Source: Auraticoccus cholistanensis
GTDB lineage: Bacteria > Actinomycetota > Actinomycetes > Propionibacteriales > Propionibacteriaceae
Assembly: GCF_009742705.1 (NCBI RefSeq)
Contig: NZ_WPCU01000010.1
Span: forward strand, 538,522-602,521
DNA length: 64,000 nt
Reading direction: 5' to 3'
The stretch's first letter is position 1. Each line of letters opens with the position of its first letter. The notes under the pieces were generated by a model. That model had not been told where the DNA came from. It did not search any database and worked only from the letters and a program-made list of their open reading frames with translations. Shown here one piece after another: positions 55,182 to 64,000 of the stretch. Made by a program: the position numbers and the translations under genes.

Positions 55182-56411
55182 TCAGTCGAGCAGGTCGCGG
55201 ACCAGGCCGTCGGCCAGCAGCCGGCCCTGCAGGGTGGGCCGCAGCCGGTCGGTCCCGGTGAGCAGCCCGCGGGCCACCAGGTCGGGGACGCGGGCCCGCT
55301 CGCCGGCGGTCAGCACCGCGGCGTCCAGCCCCTCGGCGAGCCGCAGGCCGAGCATCACCTGCTCGACCCGGCGGTCGGCGGCGGTGAGCACCTCCCGGGC
55401 GGCGGCCGGGGTGGTGCCGGCGGTCAGCAGCTGGGCGTAGCGGGCCGGGTGCTTGACGTTCCACCAGCGGACGCCGCCGACGTGGCTGTGCGCGCCCGGG
55501 CCGATCCCCCACCAGCTGGTGCCCCGCCAGTAGGCCAGGTTGTGCCGGCTGGTGTGGTCGGGGGTGCGGGCCCAGTTGCTCACCTCGTAGGCGCTGAAGC
55601 CGGCACCGGTGAGCACCTCCTCGGCCAGCAGGTACTTGTCGGCGAGGTCGTCGTCGTCGGTCATGGCCACCTCGCCGCGGCGGATCCGCCGGGCCAGCCG
55701 GGTCCCCTCCTCCACGATCAGCGCGTAGGCGCTGACGTGGTCCGGCCCGCCCTCCAGGGCCGCCTCCAGGCTGGCCCGCCAGTCCTCGAGGCTCTCCCCG
55801 GGGGTGCCGTAGATGAGGTCGAGGGAGACCGAGCCGAAGCCGGCCTCGCGGGCCTCCCGGGCGGCCTGCTGGGGCCGGCCGGGCGAGTGCACCCGGTCCA
55901 GCACCCGCAGCACGTGGGGGCGCACCGACTGCATCCCGAACGAGATGCGGTTGAACCCGTGCCCGACCAGCCGGCGCAGCCCGTCGGCGTCCACCGACTC
56001 CGGGTTGGACTCGGTGGTCACCTCGGCGTCGGGCGTCAGACCGAAGCGGCTGCGGACGCCGTCCAGCAGCCGGCCCAGGTCGTCCGGCGGCAGCAGCGTG
56101 GGGGTGCCGCCGCCGACGAAGACCGTGCTGACCGGTGGCGCGTCGGGGCCGAGCACCCGGGCGGCGAGCTCGAGCTCGGCCAGCGCGGCGTCCACGTAGC
56201 CGGCCCGGGTGGCTCCCGAGGGCGCACCCGCCGCGCCCTCGCCGAGCTCCAGCGGGGTGTAGGTGTTGAAGTCGCAGTAGCCGCAACGGGTGGCGCAGAA
56301 GGGCACGTGCAGGTAGATCCCCAGCGGGGTCGCGGGCACCTCCGCCAGCGCCGAGGGGGGCAGGCTGCCGTCGGCGGGGACGGGGTCGCCGTCGGGCAGC
56401 TGGGAGGGCAC
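55182..56411 (-). CDS. hemW: Radical SAM heme chaperone HemW
   Basis: Radical SAM protein of 409 residues, formerly annotated as oxygen-independent coproporphyrinogen III oxidase, that binds and transfers heme. The 4Fe-4S motif CATRCGYC is in GIYLHVPFCATRCGYCDFN near residue 40. FVGGGTPTLLP binds SAM. The HemN C-terminal domain ends the protein. The extra cysteine typical of true HemN is missing, as in HemW. The GTG has TAGGTT six bases upstream, suggesting a leaderless mRNA. hrcA, its usual neighbour, is 18 kb away across the accessory island. Confidence 0.93.
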   Translation of the reverse strand: MPSQLPDGDPVPADGSLPPSALAEVPATPLGIYLHVPFCATRCGYCDFNTYTPLELGEGAAGAPSGATRAGYVDAALAELELAARVLGPDAPPVSTVFVGGGTPTLLPPDDLGRLLDGVRSRFGLTPDAEVTTESNPESVDADGLRRLVGHGFNRISFGMQSVRPHVLRVLDRVHSPGRPQQAAREAREAGFGSVSLDLIYGTPGESLEDWRASLEAALEGGPDHVSAYALIVEEGTRLARRIRRGEVAMTDDDDLADKYLLAEEVLTGAGFSAYEVSNWARTPDHTSRHNLAYWRGTSWWGIGPGAHSHVGGVRWWNVKHPARYAQLLTAGTTPAAAREVLTAADRRVEQVMLGLRLAEGLDAAVLTAGERARVPDLVARGLLTGTDRLRPTLQGRLLADGLVRDLLD

Positions 56412-56554
56412 CGGCCCAACCTACGTCCAGACGCCCAGCCGGGTGGAGTCGCCGCGGTCGCAGCGGGTACTCCCCCGGTGCACCCTTCGACGGGTCCGCG
56501 CGACGACGCGCCGGAGGCCTTGCAGACCCTGCACAGCGCCCGGGAGGACGAGCC

Positions 56555-57853
56555 ATGATGCTGAACCGTCGACAGCTGATCGGTGGCGCCGCCGCCGGTG
56601 CCACCGCCTCCCTCGCCGGCTGCGCCGGCCTGACGGGGCGGACACCGTCGCAGGAGGCGCCCGAGCAGACCACGCTGACCTTCGTGAACTGGTCCGGCGA
56701 CGCCGAGAAGGCGGCCTTCGACGCCCTGATCGCGGCCTTCACCGCCGCCAACCCCGACGTGGTGGTGCGGACCGACACCGTCCCCTACGCCAGCATCCAG
56801 ACCAACATCGACTCCCGCTTCCAGGCCGGCACACCCCCCGACCTGTTCCGGGTCTCCTACATCGACATCGGGCAGTACACCAGCCAGGGGGTGCTGCTGG
56901 ACGTCTCGGGGACGTTCACCGCCGAGCGGGCCGCCCAGTTCGTGCCCGGCCTGTACCAGGGCGTCGTGGCCGACGGGCGTCCCTACGGGGTCCCCCACCA
57001 GATCGACACCAGCGCCGTGCTGTACCGCACCGACGCCTTCGAGGCCGCCGGGATCCGCGACGTGCCGGCGTCGCTGGAGGAGGCCTGGAGCTGGGAGGAG
57101 TTCGCCGCCGTCGCCGAGCGGCTCGCCGGGGTGACCAAGGGCAAGCAGGTGCCCTTCATCTACAACTGGCAGGCGGCCGGGGCCTACCGCTGGCTGTCGT
57201 GGCTGTTCCAGGCCGACGGCCGGCTGCTGACCGAGGACCTGCTCGCCCCGGCGGTCGACAGCCCCCAGGGCCGCCGGACGCTGGAGTTCACCCGCAGCTT
57301 CTACACCGAGGGGTGGGTGGCGCGGAACAGCTCGACGAAGTCCACCACCTACGCCGGCGACGAGTTCGTCGCCGGCGCGGCCGCGATGGCCTTCGTGGGC
57401 GACTTCGTGCTGCCGGCCGTCGACGCGGGCGTGGACTTCGAGTACCGCGTGCTGCCGATGCCCCGCGACGTCCGCGCCGCCTCCGACCTGGGCGGCAACG
57501 CCATCGTGGCCGCCGCCGAGGGGGCGCACACCGAGGCGGCGCTGCGCTTCCTGGACTTCATCGCCCAGGAGGAGCCGATGCGCACCTACTGCGAGGCGAC
57601 CGGGCAGCTGCCGACGCTGACCTCGCTGACCCAGACCGAGCTCGACTTCGAGGTCCGCCCGGACCTGATGGGGACCTTCGTCGAGCAGGCCACCACCATC
57701 ACCCCCGAGCAGGTGGCGCAGGTGACGGTGCCGGCCTTCGCCCGGATCAACACCCTGCTCGGGAACGAGCTGGAGACGATGTTCCTGCAGGGCCGCGAGG
57801 CCGGGGCCACCGCGCAGGCCCTCGACGAGGCGCTCGCGCAGGCGCTGCGGTGA
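56555..57853 (+). CDS. ABC sugar transporter substrate-binding lipoprotein with Tat-like signal
   Basis: Receptor of a CUT1-type importer, 432 residues. The signal peptide has a twin-arginine motif (NRRQLIGG) and a lipobox ending LAGC near residue 22, so it is probably a Tat-exported lipoprotein. SBP_bac_1 features include TLTFVNWSGDAEKAAFDALIAAF, AGTPPDLFRVSYIDIGQYTSQGVLLDVS and YGVPHQIDTSAVLYRTDAFEAAG. CGGGAGGACG precedes adjacent ATG codons at 56555 and 56558. Two permeases overlap downstream. The ligand cannot be identified; no regulator gene or hydrolase is adjacent. Confidence 0.92.
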   Translation: MMLNRRQLIGGAAAGATASLAGCAGLTGRTPSQEAPEQTTLTFVNWSGDAEKAAFDALIAAFTAANPDVVVRTDTVPYASIQTNIDSRFQAGTPPDLFRVSYIDIGQYTSQGVLLDVSGTFTAERAAQFVPGLYQGVVADGRPYGVPHQIDTSAVLYRTDAFEAAGIRDVPASLEEAWSWEEFAAVAERLAGVTKGKQVPFIYNWQAAGAYRWLSWLFQADGRLLTEDLLAPAVDSPQGRRTLEFTRSFYTEGWVARNSSTKSTTYAGDEFVAGAAAMAFVGDFVLPAVDAGVDFEYRVLPMPRDVRAASDLGGNAIVAAAEGAHTEAALRFLDFIAQEEPMRTYCEATGQLPTLTSLTQTELDFEVRPDLMGTFVEQATTITPEQVAQVTVPAFARINTLLGNELETMFLQGREAGATAQALDEALAQALR

Positions 57854-58746
57854 GCCGGGCCGCCCGGCCGAGCGCGGTGGGGCGGGACCGGGAGGGTCCC
57901 GCCTTCGCGGCCCCGGCCCTGCTGCTGGCGGGCACCTTCCTGGTGCTGCCGATGCTGCTCGCCGGCGTCTACTCCTTCACCGACATCGCCCCGCTCAGCG
58001 GCGCGGTCAGCTGGGTCGGGCTGCAGCACTACGCCACCATGCTCGCCGACCCCGTCTTCGCCCGCGCGGTGCTCAACACGGCCCTCTTCACCGCCGTCAC
58101 CGTCCCGGGCAGCATGGCGCTCGGTCTGGCGCTGGCGCTGCTGATGAACTCGGTGCTGCCGGCCCGCGCGCTGTTCCGGACGGTGGTCTACCTGCCGCTG
58201 GTGATCTCGGGGGTGGCGGTGGGGCTGATCGGCACGCTGCTGTTCAACGAGACGACCGGCGTGCTGCAGACGCTGGCCGCGGCGCTCGGGCTGCCCCCGG
58301 TGTCGTGGCAGTCGTCCGGGCCGGCGGCGTTCGCCTCGGTCGTGCTCATCACGCTGTGGGTCCGGGTCGGGTTCACCATGATCATCTACCTGGCCGGGCT
58401 GCAGGCCGTCCCGGTGGAGCTGCACGAGGCCGGGCAGGTGGAGGGGGCCGGGCGCTGGCAGCGGTTCCGCTGGATCACCTGGCCGCTGCTCGGACCCGCC
58501 ACCTTCTTCCTGCTCGTGATGAGCGTCATCTACTCCTTCCAGGTCTTCGACACCGTCTTCGTGCTGACCGGTGGCGGGCCGGGCTCGGCGACGGAGGTGC
58601 TGGGCACCTACGCCTACGACACCGCCTTCGGGCCGGCCCGCGACCAGGGCTACGGGGCCGCTCTGGGCCTCGTCGTCTTCGTCTTCACGCTGGTCTTCAC
58701 CCTGCTGCAGTGGCGCGCCAGCCGGACCCGGGACGAGGCGGCGTGA
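57850..58746 (+). CDS. ABC sugar transporter permease, MalF type
   Basis: Membrane subunit of 298 residues with six helices. The EAA loop is VPVELHEAGQVEGAGRWQRFRWITWPLL near residue 200, slightly altered (EAGQVEGAG for EAAxxDGA). GTG 57850 overlaps the receptor gene stop, and its own stop overlaps the next GTG, so all three are coupled. The helix-rich C-terminus includes SFQVFDTVFVLTGGGPG, typical of the family. Confidence 0.92.
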   Translation: MSRAARPSAVGRDREGPAFAAPALLLAGTFLVLPMLLAGVYSFTDIAPLSGAVSWVGLQHYATMLADPVFARAVLNTALFTAVTVPGSMALGLALALLMNSVLPARALFRTVVYLPLVISGVAVGLIGTLLFNETTGVLQTLAAALGLPPVSWQSSGPAAFASVVLITLWVRVGFTMIIYLAGLQAVPVELHEAGQVEGAGRWQRFRWITWPLLGPATFFLLVMSVIYSFQVFDTVFVLTGGGPGSATEVLGTYAYDTAFGPARDQGYGAALGLVVFVFTLVFTLLQWRASRTRDEAA

Positions 58747-59576
58747 GCGGGCCGCGGCGGCGCCGCGACCGGCTCGGGCGGGCGCTGCGGACCGTGGTCG
58801 CGGTGGTCGTCGCCGTGGTGATGGTGTTTCCGCTGTGGGTGATGGTGGTGACCGCCTTCGCCGACCGCGGCACCTTCCCCCGCTCCCTCAAGGTGTGGCC
58901 GGAGTCGGTCACGCTGGACAACTTCCGCCGCGTCTTCGCCGCCTGGCCGGTGGGCACCTGGTTCGTCAACTCCCTCACCGTCACCCTGATCACCACCGTG
59001 CTCGGCGTCACCGTCAGCGTGGTCGGCGGCTACGCCTTCGCCAAGCTCCGCTGGCGCGGGCGGACACCGCTGTTCTGGCTGCTGCTGGCCACCCTGATGA
59101 TCCCGACCCAGGCGATCCTGGTGCCGCAGTTCCGGCTGGTCAACGGGCTCGGCCTGGTCGGCACCTTCTGGGCGGTGATCGTCCCGGGGGCGGCGGCCAC
59201 CTTCGGCATCTTCCTGGCCCGCCAGTTCATGCTGGCCGTCCCCAGCGAGCTGCTGGAGGCCGCCCGCCTCGACGGCGCCGGCCCGGGAAGGGTCTTCGTC
59301 AGCGTGGTGCTGCCGCTGTGCCGCCCGCTGCTGGCGGTGCTGGTGCTGCTGAGCCTGATGTACCAGTGGAACGACTTCCTCTGGCCGCTGGTCGTGCTGA
59401 GGGACCCCGCGCTGTACACGCTGCCGATCGGGCTGCAGTTCCTGCAGGGCCAGTACTCCACCGACCACCCCGCGCTGATGGCGATGACGCTGCTGAGCGT
59501 CACGCCGCTGGTGCTGCTGTTCCTGCTGTTCCAGCGCTGGTTCGTCCAGGGCCTGGCCACCACCGGGCTGCGCTGA
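58743..59576 (+). CDS. ABC sugar transporter permease, MalG type
   Basis: Membrane subunit of 277 residues, six helices. The EAA loop reads SELLEAARLDGAGPGRVFVSVVLPL near residue 175. QWNDFLWPLVVL near residue 210 is a common MalG-type segment. GTG 58743 overlaps the previous stop. It ends the receptor-permease-permease operon, with 43 bases to the next importer. No ATPase is encoded. Confidence 0.92.
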   Translation: MSGPRRRRDRLGRALRTVVAVVVAVVMVFPLWVMVVTAFADRGTFPRSLKVWPESVTLDNFRRVFAAWPVGTWFVNSLTVTLITTVLGVTVSVVGGYAFAKLRWRGRTPLFWLLLATLMIPTQAILVPQFRLVNGLGLVGTFWAVIVPGAAATFGIFLARQFMLAVPSELLEAARLDGAGPGRVFVSVVLPLCRPLLAVLVLLSLMYQWNDFLWPLVVLRDPALYTLPIGLQFLQGQYSTDHPALMAMTLLSVTPLVLLFLLFQRWFVQGLATTGLR

Positions 59577-59606
59577 CCCCGCCCGAGGAGCGGTAGAAAT
59601 TTCAAC

Positions 59607-59612
59607 TAGGGT
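59607..59612 (+). promoter_or_regulatory. Predicted -10 box of the second importer operon
   Basis: TAGGGT lies seven bases before GTG 59620 and suggests a separate leaderless transcript starting with the next permease. A perfect palindrome, GAAATTTC (59596-59603), sits just upstream and could be an operator. The -35 box is not obvious. Confidence 0.45.
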
Positions 59613-59619
59613 GACTGGG

Positions 59620-60552
59620 GTGACCGTGCCGTCCCTCCCCCGCCCGAGCGCCGCCGTGCGCGCGGGCGGACGGCCCCGTCGCCGGCTGCGCGGGGACGCC
59701 CCGGCCGCGTGGGCGCTGCTGGCCCCCAGCCTGGCCGGCATCCTGGCCTTCCTGGTGCTGCCGATCCTGGTGGTGGTCTGGCTCAGCCTGAGCCGCTGGG
59801 ACCTGCTCAGCCCGATCCGCTTCGTCGGCCTGGACAATTGGGTCGAGGTGCTCACCGACGGCCGGCTGGGTCACTCGCTGCTGGTCACGGTGCTGTTCGT
59901 GCTGATGGTGATCCCGCTGCAGACCGCGCTCGGGCTGGCGATGGCGCTGCTGCTCTCCCGCGGGCTGCCCGGCTCCTGGTTCTTCCGGGTGGTCTACGTG
60001 GTGCCCTGGATCTGCGCCCCGCTGGCCCTCGGGGTGGTGTGGCGGTGGATCTTCTCCCCCTACGGCGGGGCGCTGAACGCCCTGCTCGGCACCGACGTCG
60101 AGTGGCTCAGCGACCCCGACCTGGCGCTGCCCGTGGTGGCGGCGGTGAGCATCTGGTCCCAGGTCGGCTACACCACCTTGTTCTTCATGGCCGGGCTGGC
60201 CGGCATCCCCACCCAGGTGCTGGAGGCCGCCGCCCTGGACGGGGCAGGCGCCTGGTCGACGTTCTGGCGGATCAAGCTGCCGCTGCTCGGCCCGACGACG
60301 TTCTTCGTGCTGGTGACCGGGGTGATCGCCAGCTTCCAGGCCTTCGACCAGATCTACGCCCTCACCCCCAACGGCGGGCCGCAGGGCGCCACCGACGTGA
60401 TCGCCACCCGCATCTACCTGGAGGCCTTCCAGGGCGGGTTCAACCTCGGCGGGGCGTCGGTGATGGCGCTGGTGCTGTTCGCCGTGCTGGTGGTGGTGAC
60501 GCTGCTGCAGCAGCGCTTCTTCGCGGGGCGGGTGACCTATGACCTCTCCTGA
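59620..60552 (+). CDS. ABC sugar transporter permease, MalF type (second importer)
   Basis: Membrane subunit of 310 residues, six helices after an Arg/Pro-rich start. The EAA loop is TQVLEAAALDGAGAWSTFWRIKLPLL near residue 205. GTG 59620 is chosen because of TAGGGT seven bases upstream; GTG 59611 is three codons earlier and overlaps that box. It overlaps the next permease gene by 14 bases. Gene order here is permease-permease-receptor, unlike the neighbouring importer, which suggests the two clusters were acquired separately rather than by tandem duplication. Confidence 0.9.
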   Translation: MTVPSLPRPSAAVRAGGRPRRRLRGDAPAAWALLAPSLAGILAFLVLPILVVVWLSLSRWDLLSPIRFVGLDNWVEVLTDGRLGHSLLVTVLFVLMVIPLQTALGLAMALLLSRGLPGSWFFRVVYVVPWICAPLALGVVWRWIFSPYGGALNALLGTDVEWLSDPDLALPVVAAVSIWSQVGYTTLFFMAGLAGIPTQVLEAAALDGAGAWSTFWRIKLPLLGPTTFFVLVTGVIASFQAFDQIYALTPNGGPQGATDVIATRIYLEAFQGGFNLGGASVMALVLFAVLVVVTLLQQRFFAGRVTYDLS

Positions 60553-61444
60553 GCAGCTCCCGACCCCCCGTGGGCGACGCCGGCCGGCGGGGATCGCCGA
60601 GCCGCTGCGGGCGGCCGGGCAGCGGCGTCGCCGGCTCGGTGACGCCGGCGCCTACCTGGTGCTGCTGGTGGGGGCCGTGCTGACCCTGGGCCCGTTCGTG
60701 CTGAGCTTCATGACCGCCTTCAAGACCCCCCAGCAGTTCGCCTCGGAGTCCTCGCTGGCCCCGCCCGACCCCGTCACCGGGGAGAACTTCGCCCGGCTGT
60801 TCGCCGAGGGCGGCTTCGTCTCCCCCGTGGTGGTGACGGCCCAGGTGGTGCTGGTGGTGGTGGTCGGGCAGCTGGTGTTCTCGATCATGGCGGCCTTCGC
60901 CTTCGCCCGGCTGCGCTTCCGCGGCCGCGACGCGCTGTTCTGGCTGTTCCTGGCCACGCTGATGGTGCCCCAGGTCGTCACGGTGATCCCGCTGTACACG
61001 ATGTTCACCGCGGTGGACGCCCGCAACACCTTCTGGGCGCTGGTGCTGCCCTTCGTCTTCGGCTCGCCCTACGCGATCTTCCTGCTGCGGGAGTACTTCC
61101 GCGGCATCCCGGCCGACCTCATCGACGCCGCCCGCATCGACGGCGCGGGCACCTGGCGGATCCTGTGGCTGATCGTGGTGCCGCTGTCGCGGCCGATCAT
61201 CGCCACGCTGGTGATCATCACCGTGGTCACCCACTGGAACAACTTCATGTGGCCGCTGATCATCACCACCGGGCCCACCTGGCAGACCATCACGGTGGCC
61301 ACCGCCGCCCTGCAGAGCCAGTACAACGCCAACTGGACGCTCGTGATGGCGGCCACCACCGTGGCGATGGCCCCGCTGCTGGTCGTCTTCGCCCTCTTCC
61401 AGCGCCACATCGTCAGCTCCATCTCCCTCACCGGCTTCCGCTGA
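60539..61444 (+). CDS. ABC sugar transporter permease, MalG type (second importer)
   Basis: Membrane subunit of 301 residues, six helices. The EAA loop is ADLIDAARIDGAGTWRILWLIVVPLS near residue 195. HWNNFMWPLIITTGP follows. Its ATG lies inside the 3' end of the first permease gene (14-base overlap). The receptor gene follows after 22 bases with its own ribosome site. Confidence 0.92.
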   Translation: MTSPEQLPTPRGRRRPAGIAEPLRAAGQRRRRLGDAGAYLVLLVGAVLTLGPFVLSFMTAFKTPQQFASESSLAPPDPVTGENFARLFAEGGFVSPVVVTAQVVLVVVVGQLVFSIMAAFAFARLRFRGRDALFWLFLATLMVPQVVTVIPLYTMFTAVDARNTFWALVLPFVFGSPYAIFLLREYFRGIPADLIDAARIDGAGTWRILWLIVVPLSRPIIATLVIITVVTHWNNFMWPLIITTGPTWQTITVATAALQSQYNANWTLVMAATTVAMAPLLVVFALFQRHIVSSISLTGFR

Positions 61445-61466
61445 CCGACCCACTCCAGGAGGAACC

Positions 61467-62840
61467 ATGTCCGCTCGCAGCGCCGCACCCGCGATCTCCC
61501 GCCGCACCGTCCTCGGCTCCGCCGTGGGGCTGGGCGCGGCGGCCACCGTCGCCGGGTGCTCCCCCGCGGCCCAGCAGGAGGCGCCGACGGGGGGCGCCAG
61601 CGGCACCACCCGCACCGTCACCGTGCGGCTGTGGGACGAGCAGGTCGAGAAGGCCTACCGGGCCAGCTTCGACGCCTTCACCGCGAAGAACCCCGACATC
61701 CGGGTGGAGACCACGCTGGTGGCCTACGCCGACTACTTCACCAAGCTGCGCACCGACGTGGCCGGGGGAAACGCCGAGGACCTGTTCTGGGTCAACGGCT
61801 CCTACATCCAGCCCTACATCGACAACGGCAACCTGATGGAGATCGGCGCCGACTTCGACGCCCAGCGCGGGGAGTGGATCCAGCCCGCGGTGGAGCAGTA
61901 CACCCGCGACGGGGTGCTGTGGGGCGTCCCGCAGCTGACCGACGGCGGCATCGCGATCTACTACAACGCCGAGCTGGTGGAGGCCGCCGGGCTGACGCCG
62001 CAGGACCTCACCGACCTGACCTGGGTCCCCGGCGGCGGGTCCGGCGACACCTTCCTGCCCGTGCTGCAGCAGCTGACCGAGGACGCCTCGGGACGCCGCG
62101 GCGACGAGAGCGGCTTCGACGGCACGAAGCCCGGCACCTGGGGCTACTCCGCCGCCCAGGACCTGCAGGGCATCTACTACAACTTCGTCGGCTCGGCCGG
62201 AGGTGCCTTCCAGCAGCCCGACGGCACCTTCGTCTTCGACTCCCCCGAGGGCCGCGACGCCTTCGGCTACGTCGTCGACCTGATCAACACCCACCGGGTG
62301 GCGCCGGCGGCGTCGAACACCAACGACAACGGCGACTTCACCCGCGACCAGTTCCTGCAGGGCAAGATCGCCCTGTTCCAGTCCGGGATCTACAACCTCA
62401 AGAACGTCGCCGACGGCGCCGACTTCGAGTGGGGCATCGTGCCCATCCCGGCCGGTCCGGCCGGGCGGGTGTCGGTCGTCAACAACATCGTGGTGGCCGG
62501 CAACGCCGCCACGGCGGACCGCGAGGCCACCACCCGGGTGCTGCAGTGGCTGGGGTCGGCCGAGGGCGCCTCCTACATCGGCGCCGAGGGCGCCGCGCTG
62601 CCGGCGGTGACCGGTGCCCAGCAGGCCTTCAGCGACTACTGGGCCGAGCAGGACGTCGACCCCGGCCAGTTCGCCGAGCAGGGCCAGCTGCCGTCGATCT
62701 CGGCGCCGACCGGGCAGAACTACGGAGCGGCGCTGACGGCCTGGAAGCCCTTCTTCGACGAGATGTTCCTCGGCCGCACCCCGGTGGACGAGGCGCTGGC
62801 CGAGGCCCAGGCCGCCGCGAACGAGGCGATCAACGGCTGA
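61467..62840 (+). CDS. ABC sugar transporter substrate-binding lipoprotein with Tat-like signal (second importer)
   Basis: Receptor of 457 residues. The N-terminus has SRRTVLG (twin-arginine) and ends in VAGC, Cys near residue 32, so it is probably a Tat lipoprotein. SBP_bac_1 features include VTVRLWDEQVEKAYRASFDAF, EDLFWVNGSYIQPYIDNGNLMEI and GVPQLTDGGIAIYYNAELVEAAG. AGGAGGA precedes the ATG. Its last 11 bases overlap the convergent MFS gene, and CGGCTGAGCCG around the stop is a short palindrome. The ligand is unknown. Confidence 0.92.
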   Translation: MSARSAAPAISRRTVLGSAVGLGAAATVAGCSPAAQQEAPTGGASGTTRTVTVRLWDEQVEKAYRASFDAFTAKNPDIRVETTLVAYADYFTKLRTDVAGGNAEDLFWVNGSYIQPYIDNGNLMEIGADFDAQRGEWIQPAVEQYTRDGVLWGVPQLTDGGIAIYYNAELVEAAGLTPQDLTDLTWVPGGGSGDTFLPVLQQLTEDASGRRGDESGFDGTKPGTWGYSAAQDLQGIYYNFVGSAGGAFQQPDGTFVFDSPEGRDAFGYVVDLINTHRVAPAASNTNDNGDFTRDQFLQGKIALFQSGIYNLKNVADGADFEWGIVPIPAGPAGRVSVVNNIVVAGNAATADREATTRVLQWLGSAEGASYIGAEGAALPAVTGAQQAFSDYWAEQDVDPGQFAEQGQLPSISAPTGQNYGAALTAWKPFFDEMFLGRTPVDEALAEAQAAANEAING

Positions 62841-64000
62841 GCCGGCCCTCCGGGGGCTGCGGGGCGGCGATCTCGCCGCCGCCCTGCAGCGACTCCATCC
62901 CCTGCACGGCCTCGGTGCCGGCGTCCACCGGCTCGTGCGCCTGCGCCATCCGGGCGTCGGCGGCGTCGACCAGCCGGCGCCCGGTGGCGAAGACGACCAG
63001 GGCGAGCAGCACCGCGCCGGCACCGACCCAGAAGGCCACGTCGTCGCCGTGGGCCTCGGCCAGCAGACCGGCGGCGAAGGGCGCCAGCCCGCCGCCGAGG
63101 AAGCGGACGAAGCCGTAGGTGGCCGAGGCCACCGGACGCTCCACGGGCGCGACCATCATCACCGCCTGCGTCACCAGCGTGTTGTTGATGCCGATGAAGG
63201 CACCTGCCACCACGACGGCGACGACCACGACCGCCGGGGAGTCGACGCCGAAGCCGATCACCGCGAGGTCGAGGGCCAGCAGCGCGAAGTTGACCAGGAG
63301 GGTGCGTGAGGTGCCGAAGGCCCGCTGCAGCCGCGGGGCCACGAACACCGAGAACAGCGCCACCAGCAGACCCCAGCCGAAGAACACCAGGCCCAGCCGG
63401 ACGGCGTCGAGGTGCATCAGGAACGGCGAGTGGGCCAGCAGGGTGAAGAAGCCCCAGTTGTAGAGCAGCCCGGTGACGCCCATGGTGGCCAGCCCGCGGT
63501 GCCGCAGCGCGGCCAGCGGCGCGCCGAGCGAGCTGGGGTGCTCGGGACGGGGGGTGGGCGGCAGCAGCACCAGGGTGGCCACCAGCGCGACGGTCATCAG
63601 CACCGAGACCCCGATGAAGGGCCCGCGCCAGCTGAGGTCGCCCAGCAGGCCGCCGACCAGCGGGCCGGCGGCGATGCCCACCCCGAGGGCGGTCTCGTAG
63701 AGGACGATCGCGCCGGCGAAGCCGCCCGAGGAGGAGGCCACGATGACGGCCAGCGAGGTGGCGATGAACAAGGCGTTGCCCAGCCCCCAGCCGGCGCGGA
63801 ACCCGACGATCTGCCCGATGGTGGAGGAGGAGCCGGCGGCCAGGGCGAAGACGACGACGAGGGCCAGCCCGAGCACCAGCGTCCGCTTGGCGCCCAGCCG
63901 GCTGGAGACCCAGCCGGTGACCAGCATGGCGACCGCGGTCACCACCAGGTAGCTGGTGAACAGCAGCGACACCTGGGCCTTGGTGGCCTCGAGCTGCTCG
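62830..64000 (-). CDS. MFS transporter, DHA1-like (N-terminus beyond the window)
   Basis: At least 389 residues of a twelve-helix MFS permease. The frame is open to the window end (EATKAQVSLLFTSYLVVTAV), so the true start is outside and the internal ATG at 63972 is not the start. Motif A-like GWVSSRLGAKRTLVLG and motif C-like GVGIAAGPLVGGLLGDLSWRGPF fit the drug-efflux DHA1 branch. The C-terminal tail is hydrophilic. It converges with, and overlaps by 11 bases, the receptor gene. The substrate is unknown. Confidence 0.88.
   Translation of the reverse strand, partial: EQLEATKAQVSLLFTSYLVVTAVAMLVTGWVSSRLGAKRTLVLGLALVVVFALAAGSSSTIGQIVGFRAGWGLGNALFIATSLAVIVASSSGGFAGAIVLYETALGVGIAAGPLVGGLLGDLSWRGPFIGVSVLMTVALVATLVLLPPTPRPEHPSSLGAPLAALRHRGLATMGVTGLLYNWGFFTLLAHSPFLMHLDAVRLGLVFFGWGLLVALFSVFVAPRLQRAFGTSRTLLVNFALLALDLAVIGFGVDSPAVVVVAVVVAGAFIGINNTLVTQAVMMVAPVERPVASATYGFVRFLGGGLAPFAAGLLAEAHGDDVAFWVGAGAVLLALVVFATGRRLVDAADARMAQAHEPVDAGTEAVQGMESLQGGGEIAAPQPPEGRLSR

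Overview
The window is very GC-rich bacterial chromosome with GTG/ATG starts, short overlapping operons and an actinobacterial gene set (zur-znuABC, hrcA-CIRCE, DUF3097, DUF5709, DUF6328, mannitol dehydrogenase family, many LacI/ABC sugar systems). It most resembles Actinomycetota of the Propionibacteriales type. That placement is inference from gene content and order; no rRNA is present to confirm it. No tRNA, rRNA, CRISPR array, insertion sequence or prophage was seen.

Backbone. Read from right to left on the minus strand, the window follows an order common in actinobacteria: hemW, DUF3097, (island), hrcA-dnaJ-rsmE, (insert), phoH-ybeY-CNNM/CBS-era, leuA, uppS (plus strand), recO, zur/znu, glyS, dusB, dgt. 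These genes cover heat shock, ribosome and 16S rRNA maturation, leucine synthesis, undecaprenyl-PP synthesis, recombination repair, zinc homeostasis, tRNA charging and tRNA modification.

Regions. 1-4.4 kb: dgt (cut by the window edge), dusB, a frameshifted DUF1444-like gene, glyS. 4.4-9.9 kb: DHA2 exporter with MarR and TetR regulators, S9 peptidase, DUF6328 protein. 9.9-18.2 kb: mannitol dehydrogenase pair, zinc uptake operon with Zur, PhyH oxygenase, M1 peptidase, recO. 18.2-23.5 kb: GNAT, sugar MFS, USP, and an ArsR/MFS divergon with a strikingly symmetric operator. 23.5-33.8 kb: uppS, ceramidase-like protein, leuA with a leucine leader peptide, hemerythrin protein, a large inverted repeat, era/ybeY/phoH, Dps. 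34-39 kb: secreted S1E protease, rsmE, dnaJ, hrcA. 39-54.2 kb is an accessory catabolic island: a rhamnoside module (LacI, GH78, ABC importer with LacI-type operators) and a D-amino-acid module. 54.2-64 kb: DUF3097, hemW, two ABC sugar importers lacking ATPases, and an MFS cut by the window end.

Most interesting system. 47.3-54.2 kb encodes GNAT acyltransferase, SIS protein, N-succinylamino-acid racemase-like enolase, permease and D-aminoacylase, with an M20 hydrolase transcribed divergently. Together they look like a complete route from N-acyl-D-amino acids to L-amino acids through succinyl-protected racemisation. The SIS protein is RpiR-like but lacks the DNA-binding domain. Other notable signals are a long imperfect inverted repeat at 28.34-28.58 kb, many apparently leaderless genes with TANNNT six to nine bases before the start, terminator stems that contain both stop codons of convergent gene pairs, and a Leu-Leu-Leu leader peptide before leuA.
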